Assembly: GCF_030817655.1 (NCBI RefSeq)
Contig: NZ_JAUSZM010000003.1
Coordinates: 10,478,001-10,542,000 of the forward strand
DNA: 64,000 nucleotides
Direction: 5' to 3'
Origin: Streptomyces sp. V4I2
Lineage (GTDB): Bacteria > Actinomycetota > Actinomycetes > Streptomycetales > Streptomycetaceae
In this document: in pieces, positions 60,092 to 64,000 of the stretch
Layout of the letters: every line of letters begins with the position of its first letter
Numbering within the stretch: position 1 is the first letter of the stretch
Position numbers and translations under genes: made by a program
The notes under the pieces: model-generated
What the model saw: only the letters and a program-made list of their open reading frames with translations
The model's database searches: none
What the model was told of the DNA's origin: nothing

Positions 60092-60160
60092 CGGGACTGC
60101 AATCCCGTTTCTGTGGTGATCCCGGAAGGCTGGTCCACTACAATCGGGACAGTTGTCCCG
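60092..60160. promoter_or_regulatory. Two TetR-type operators around a -10 box
   Basis: CGGGACTGCAATCCCG (60092-60107) and CGGGACAGTTGTCCCG (60145-60160) share the form CGGGAC-n4-TCCCG, with centres 53 bp apart. TACAAT at 60139-60144 abuts the second and could be the -10 of the gene at 60187. Confidence 0.65.
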
Positions 60161-60186
60161 CTTGGTCGGAAGTCTGAGGGTCTTTG

Positions 60187-60735
60187 ATGCGTGCTGATGC
60201 CGAGCGCAACCGCAAGCGTGTCCTGGAGGTGGCGTTGGAGACGTTCGCCGCCGAGGGGCTCTCGGTGCCGGTGGCGGAGATCGCCCGGCGGGCCGGTGTG
60301 GGCACAGGGACGGTCAGTCGCCATTTCCCGACAAAGGACTCGCTGTACGAGGCGATCGTGCTGCATCTGGTGGCCGAAATCGTCGACCGGGCCCGGCAAC
60401 TGGCCGCCACCCGTGATCCGGGCGCAGCGTTCTTCGAGTTCTTCGCCCTGTTGGTCGAGCACAGCGCGGTCAATCTCGGTCTGTCGCAGGCGATGAGCGG
60501 GACAGGCTTCGATGTCCACTCGGTGGCCTTGGCCCCCGAGCACAATCTGCTGGCCGTGGAAGAGGAACTGCTCGTCGGTGCGCAGAAGGCCGGCGCCGTG
60601 CGGCCGGACGTCGTGCCTGCCGACGTCAAGGCGCTCATGGTCGGCTGTCTGGCCCGGGAGCAGCAGGGCTCCGACCCGGAGGCGCGCAAGCGCATGATCG
60701 ACCTGGCGTGCGCGGGGTTGCGCGCCCAGCGGTAG
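60187..60735 (+). CDS. TetR-family regulator
   Basis: 182 aa (ATG 60187; TTG 60184 is just upstream). The HTH is ADAERNRKRVLEVALETFAAEGLSVPVAEIARRAGVGTGTVSRHFPTKDSLYEAIV. The C-terminal domain is of the actinobacterial SbtR-like kind (FFALLVEHSAVNLGLSQAMSGTGF; ADVKALMVGCLAREQQG). The paired operators in its own promoter imply autorepression. Its other targets may include the reductases downstream, but they are not adjacent. Confidence 0.92.
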   Translation: MRADAERNRKRVLEVALETFAAEGLSVPVAEIARRAGVGTGTVSRHFPTKDSLYEAIVLHLVAEIVDRARQLAATRDPGAAFFEFFALLVEHSAVNLGLSQAMSGTGFDVHSVALAPEHNLLAVEEELLVGAQKAGAVRPDVVPADVKALMVGCLAREQQGSDPEARKRMIDLACAGLRAQR

Positions 60736-60784
60736 CGGCGTCTGCCGACCGCGTCGAGGATCGGGGAAGAGGCGCCCGCTTGCT

Positions 60785-61084
60785 TCAGTTGCAGGGTGCC
60801 ATCAGTGTGTCGTCGTCCGGGACGCGGCCCAGGACCCAGGTGCGCAGGCCGGTGCGCAGGTGGTCGCTGAAGAAGTGGGCGGACTGCGCGAGAGTCGGCG
60901 ACTGCGCCTTGAGGCGGTGGTTCAGCGGCATGGTGTCGCGCCGACTCTCGACGTAGTCCAGCACGGCGGTCGGTGAGGTCCACAGTGGCTCGTCGTCGGG
61001 CCGGGCCTCCAGCAGGGCGCGCCAGTGGTCGTGTGCTTCCGGGTCCGGGACGGTGGCTTCCTTGCCGGAGCTACAGACCGGCAT
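60785..61084 (-). CDS. Hypothetical protein
   Basis: 99 aa, not recognised. WRALLEARPDDEPLWTSPTAVLDYVESRRDTMPLNHRLKAQSPTLAQSAHFFSDHLRTGLRTWVLGRVPDDD is soluble and Trp-containing. There is no clear ribosome site. It may be the tail of a longer lost gene. Confidence 0.4.
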   Translation of the reverse strand: MPVCSSGKEATVPDPEAHDHWRALLEARPDDEPLWTSPTAVLDYVESRRDTMPLNHRLKAQSPTLAQSAHFFSDHLRTGLRTWVLGRVPDDDTLMAPCN

Positions 61085-61141
61085 CGCACGGTGCCGCAGG
61101 ACGTCCGGATCGTCGAAGGCGTATCTGTCGGCGGAACCAGA

Positions 61142-61184
61142 ACAGGTACGGAGGCGGGCCGTATCGGCCCGCCTCCGTACCTGT
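61142..61184 (-). terminator. Strong hairpin downstream of the DJ-1-like gene
   Basis: A perfect 19-bp stem (ACAGGTACGGAGGCGGGCC and its complement) with a 5-base loop GTATC. It lies about 55 nt past the stop at 61240 on the minus strand. No U-run; an intrinsic-type terminator of the GC-rich kind. Confidence 0.65.
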
Positions 61185-61239
61185 CTCGTCTGCTCGACCG
61201 TGTCGTCGGCTGCCTGGACGGCACAGCGTGTGGTCGCCG

Positions 61240-62277
61240 CTACGTGCTCGCCTGCTTGCTGCTGGTCCGGCGGGCAGCGGGGCTGTGGGTGAGGATGCTG
61301 CGGAGTTCGGCGGTCTGCTTGTCGATGGCCTGTGGGCCGTTGCCGGTGAGCAGCCGCACGGCCGGCTCATAGGCCGTTTGCGGGGCGGACATGTTGAGGG
61401 AGGACGCGACGGTGAAGCCGGCTTCCTTGATGGCCACGTCGACGAAGTAGGGCAGTCGGGTCTTCTTGCCGGGGACGTGCGGGTAGAGAAAACTCAGCGC
61501 GAACAGCTCGCCCATCTTGGGGACGGTCGCGATGGGGGCGGCGAGGAACGGATTGTCCTTCACAGGGTAGGCGGCGCCCTGCGCGTCGATGCGCTGCCGG
61601 GTGGAGGTCACCCCGATGGGCGCGTGGCAGATCAACGAGATGGTGACGCCGTTCTCCCGGGCTGTGTGGAGGGTTTCGCCGAGCCACGGGTTGTCACGGA
61701 AGTCGACCATGGGGGCGTGGCCGCCGGGGGTGTGGATGAAGTCGAAGTCGGCGAAGGTGAACGCATCGGCCGGGTCGCGGTGGCGCTGGACGAGTTCCTG
61801 CAGCGAGTGGAAGGTGCCTGCGGGCAGCTTGTCGAGGCGGCGGATCAGTTCGGGGCGGTACTCGGCGAGCTCCGGTTCGCTGTTGGGCAGTAGCTCGGAG
61901 ACCGGGATCCGGCCGATGTGCCGCTCCAGCAGCCGCACTTCCTGCTCGCGGCGGGCGACCAGCTCGGGGTGGCGCTGCCGGAAGCCGTTGACGTCGAACG
62001 AGCGGCGGCGCTGCTGCCTGCGCAGGGGGATGGTCTTGGCACCGATCTTCTCGATGTAGTGCATGGACAGGGCCATGCCGTTGATGTCGAGTTGCGGGGC
62101 GTTGCCATCGGGGGTGGCGAAGGTGAACTCGTAGTCCTTCTCGAACTCCTTGAGCACCTGAGCCATCTCGACCAGGAAGAACCCGGTCGAGATCGACTTG
62201 ACCTCGGCCGGCTTGGCCAGCGGCAGCTGGCGGCCGGACGAGATGATGATCAGTGCGCGACGCTTGGTGGTGGGCAT
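61240..62277 (-). CDS. DJ-1/PfpI-superfamily (Hsp31-like) protein
   Basis: 345 aa from ATG 62277. RRALIIISSGRQLPLAKPAEVKSISTGFFLVEMAQVLKEFEKDYEFTFATPDG is the amidotransferase-fold start. DFDFIHTPGGHAPMVDF and the nucleophile elbow VTISLICHAPIGV (Cys) follow. The length and the large insertion (about 90-160) suit the Hsp31-like branch, whose members have glyoxalase, deglycase or chaperone activity. It probably protects against reactive carbonyls. It is followed by the 61142 hairpin. Confidence 0.88.
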   Translation of the reverse strand: MPTTKRRALIIISSGRQLPLAKPAEVKSISTGFFLVEMAQVLKEFEKDYEFTFATPDGNAPQLDINGMALSMHYIEKIGAKTIPLRRQQRRRSFDVNGFRQRHPELVARREQEVRLLERHIGRIPVSELLPNSEPELAEYRPELIRRLDKLPAGTFHSLQELVQRHRDPADAFTFADFDFIHTPGGHAPMVDFRDNPWLGETLHTARENGVTISLICHAPIGVTSTRQRIDAQGAAYPVKDNPFLAAPIATVPKMGELFALSFLYPHVPGKKTRLPYFVDVAIKEAGFTVASSLNMSAPQTAYEPAVRLLTGNGPQAIDKQTAELRSILTHSPAARRTSSKQAST

Positions 62278-62580
62278 GACGGGGCTCCCTTCAGTGGGCC
62301 TCGATGGCGTGGGAGGGGTGGGCCCGGCCGGCCCACTCCTGATTGTGCTGCTGTTGGTTGTGCGGGGCGAGTTGCCCGGGCTGCCGACCGAGAGGCATCC
62401 GCAACGGGGGCGGCATGGCGCTTGCGGAAGCGGGTGACGTCGAATTTCGCTGGAGAAGGACCTGCTGCCTGCGGGGGTGAGGGAGCCTGGGCGGGTGTGC
62501 CACCCGGGCTCTCTCAGGTGCCGGCGGTGCGGGTGCACGCCGTGGTGTGGGCGTGTCATGGCCCGCGGGCCGGGCGTTTT

Positions 62581-63399
62581 CTACTTGCCTTCCGCGGCCT
62601 TGGACACGTGCGCCCACTCGGCCCAGGTCTCCAGGCGCTGCTGGTAGACCTGCGGTGCCATCAGAGTCGGCCCCTCCCCGAAGAACACGCGCAGCGGCGG
62701 CTCCTCGGCGTCGACGATCGTGAGGATCGCGGACTTGAAGCCGACCGGCTCCGGGAGGACGACCTGCGCCCGCCGCGCGGCCATGTTCTCGTGCAGAGCC
62801 GCGTACGCGGGATGCGCGTCGGCGACGATGGCGGATGCACCGGACCAGTCGGTGGCGAAGCCGCCGGGTTCGACCAGGGTGACCTTGATGCCGAAGCCGG
62901 CGACTTCCTGGGCGAGTGCGTCCGTCATCCCTTCCAGCGCCCACTTCGACGCATGGTAGGCACCGAGAGTCGGGAACGCGACGATGCCGCCCATGGTCGA
63001 GATCTGGATGATGTGGCCCGCGCGCTGCTCGCGGAGGATAGGGAGGACCGCCTGCGTGACATGGAAAACACCGAACAGGTTCGTCTCGATCTGGTCGCGC
63101 AGCTGCTGCTCGGTGATCTCCTCGACCGTTCCGAAGAGCCCGTAGCCCGCGTTGTTGATGACGACGTCGATCCGCCCGAACGTCTCGTGCGCGGACTTCA
63201 CCGCAGCGAACACCTGGTCGCGGTTGGTGACGTCGAGCTCGACCGGGAGGACAGCGTCGCCGTACTGCTCGACCAGGCCACTCAGAGTGTCCGTGTTGCG
63301 GGCGGTCGCTGCGACCTTATCGCCACGCTCGAGGGCGCCGAGGGCGAACTCGCGGCCAAAGCCTTTCGACGCGCCGGTGATGAACCAAACTTTGCTCAT
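62581..63399 (-). CDS. Short-chain dehydrogenase/reductase
   Basis: 272 aa from ATG 63399, GGAGG upstream. Classical SDR: SKVWFITGASKGFGREFALGALERG (T-G-x3-G-x-G), ELDVTNRD, VVINNAGYGLFG (NNAG), IIQISTMGGIVAFPTLGAYHASKWALEGM (Ser, Tyr-x3-Lys). The tail PPLRVFFGEGPTLMAPQVYQQRLETWAEWAHVSKAAEGK is almost the same as in the next gene, so they are recent tandem duplicates. NAD(P)-dependent; the substrate is unknown. Confidence 0.93.
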   Translation of the reverse strand: MSKVWFITGASKGFGREFALGALERGDKVAATARNTDTLSGLVEQYGDAVLPVELDVTNRDQVFAAVKSAHETFGRIDVVINNAGYGLFGTVEEITEQQLRDQIETNLFGVFHVTQAVLPILREQRAGHIIQISTMGGIVAFPTLGAYHASKWALEGMTDALAQEVAGFGIKVTLVEPGGFATDWSGASAIVADAHPAYAALHENMAARRAQVVLPEPVGFKSAILTIVDAEEPPLRVFFGEGPTLMAPQVYQQRLETWAEWAHVSKAAEGK

Positions 63400-63505
63400 G
63401 ATGTAAACCTCCTGTTGGTATGGGCGGCGGTAGCGGCCCGCAGCTCCACGGTCACTGGCGGGCCGCATCGGCCCGACGTGTCGTGGCCCGCGGGCCGGGG
63501 GTTTT

Positions 63506-64000
63506 CTACTTGCCTTCCGCGGCCTTGGACACGTGCGCCCACTCGGCCCACTCGGCCAGGCGCTGCTGGTACACCGCGGGCACCCACTGGGAGGGCTCCT
63601 CGCCGAAGAACACGCGCAGCGGCGGCTCCTCGGCGTCGACAAGCTGGAGGATCGCACCGCCAACACCCTCGGGGCCGGGCATCTGGGTGGAGGCGCCCAT
63701 CTCGTTCAGCGACGCGTGCAGGGGGCCGTAGGCGTCCTGGCGGTGCGCGGTGAAGACCGACGAGCTCGCGAAGTCGGTGGCGAAGCCGCCGGGTTCGATC
63801 ACCGTGACCTTGATGCCGAAGGCCGCGACTTCCTGGGAGAGTGCCTCGCTCAGGCCTTCCAGCGCCCACTTGGAGGCGCTGTAGCCGCCCGCGCCGCCGA
63901 AGGTGGCCACCCCCATGGCCGAGGAGATCTGGACGATGTGGCCGCTGCCCTGCGCACGCAGGACGGGCAGTACCGCCTGCGTGACGTGGAAGACGCCGAA
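63506..64000 (-). CDS. Short-chain dehydrogenase/reductase, partial (5' end off the window)
   Basis: The last 164 residues are present, from FGVFHVTQAVLPVLRAQGSGHIVQISSAMGVATFGGAGGYSASKWALEGLSEALSQEVA (Ser and Y-x3-K present) to the stop at 63506. The C-terminus WAEWAHVSKAAEGK equals that of the neighbouring gene. The coenzyme motif lies beyond the edge. Confidence 0.92.
   Translation of the reverse strand, partial: FGVFHVTQAVLPVLRAQGSGHIVQISSAMGVATFGGAGGYSASKWALEGLSEALSQEVAAFGIKVTVIEPGGFATDFASSSVFTAHRQDAYGPLHASLNEMGASTQMPGPEGVGGAILQLVDAEEPPLRVFFGEEPSQWVPAVYQQRLAEWAEWAHVSKAAEGK

Noticed and set aside
1..64000. tRNA or rRNA genes
   Set aside because: No cloverleaf-like or ribosomal RNA stretches were recognised by eye on either strand; a covariance-model scan would be needed to exclude them.

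Overview
The window is high-GC DNA with GTG/TTG starts, many GTGA/ATGA gene overlaps, ANTAR, STAS and SigF-type stress genes, LLM F420-type oxidoreductases and numerous actinobacterial insertion sequences. All of this points to a Streptomyces-like actinomycete. The density of broken genes and IS remnants suggests an accessory region, perhaps a chromosome arm or a degraded integrated element. No rRNA, tRNA or CRISPR array was seen.

Layout. 0-3.4 kb: the edge of a NYN/PIN-like nuclease gene, a membrane Ser/Thr kinase and a membrane protein with a MazF/PemK-like tail. 3.6-7.3 kb: IS5, IS630 and IS4 material around an intact CBS-CBS-BON gene. 7.3-10.9 kb: a coupled minus-strand operon of a Cys-rich small protein, a DUF692 (MNIO/MbnB-BufB type) enzyme, a DUF2063/BufC-like partner and a VioB-like ferritin-fold enzyme. 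This looks like a RiPP or bufferin-type peptide-modifying pathway. 11.1-12.9 kb: a truncated CBS-BON copy, a 5'-truncated ISKra4 transposase and remnants of an IS-linked gene.

12.9-25.7 kb: a compact stress/envelope island. It holds a three-helix-bundle protein, Asp23/Gls24, a STAS-GNAT-GAF/ANTAR operon, another GAF-ANTAR protein, YihY, DUF1206 coupled to a SigB/SigF-family sigma factor, a PAP2-DAGK fusion, an ANTAR-PRC-barrel-ANTAR operon, several tiny membrane proteins and a CsbD-like protein. 25.8-33 kb is an IS graveyard: a broken XF1762-family gene, a broken IS5 with a coupled second gene, an in-frame chimera of aldehyde dehydrogenase and TPR fragments, an ISL3 remnant with a probable SEC-C passenger gene, and an IS1182 element with clear inverted repeats.

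33-43.5 kb is metabolic and regulatory: a truncated PAPS-reductase-like gene, deaminase, LLM oxidoreductase, Lrp, LysR, SnoaL, NDH-2-like flavoprotein, then an ECF41-type sigma factor next to divergent DoxX and carboxymuconolactone-decarboxylase genes. Each of those two has an upstream match to the ECF41 promoter consensus. Two NAD(P)-binding reductases, a DUF1772 protein and a decayed TSUP transporter follow.

44.3-49.9 kb carries a coupled minus-strand module: tyrosine recombinase, XRE-type HTH protein, an 806-aa zinc-ribbon protein with a degenerate recombinase-like C-terminus, and three further genes. A second, decayed copy of the same three-gene core (recombinase tail, HTH, zinc-ribbon protein) lies at 56.7-59.8 kb on the other strand. 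Between them are IS21 and two ISL3 elements, one of them bounded by an 8-bp target duplication, and a TetR/MFS efflux pair. 60-64 kb: an autoregulation-type TetR gene with two matching operators, a DJ-1/Hsp31-like amidotransferase-fold protein and two tandem short-chain dehydrogenases, the last running off the edge.
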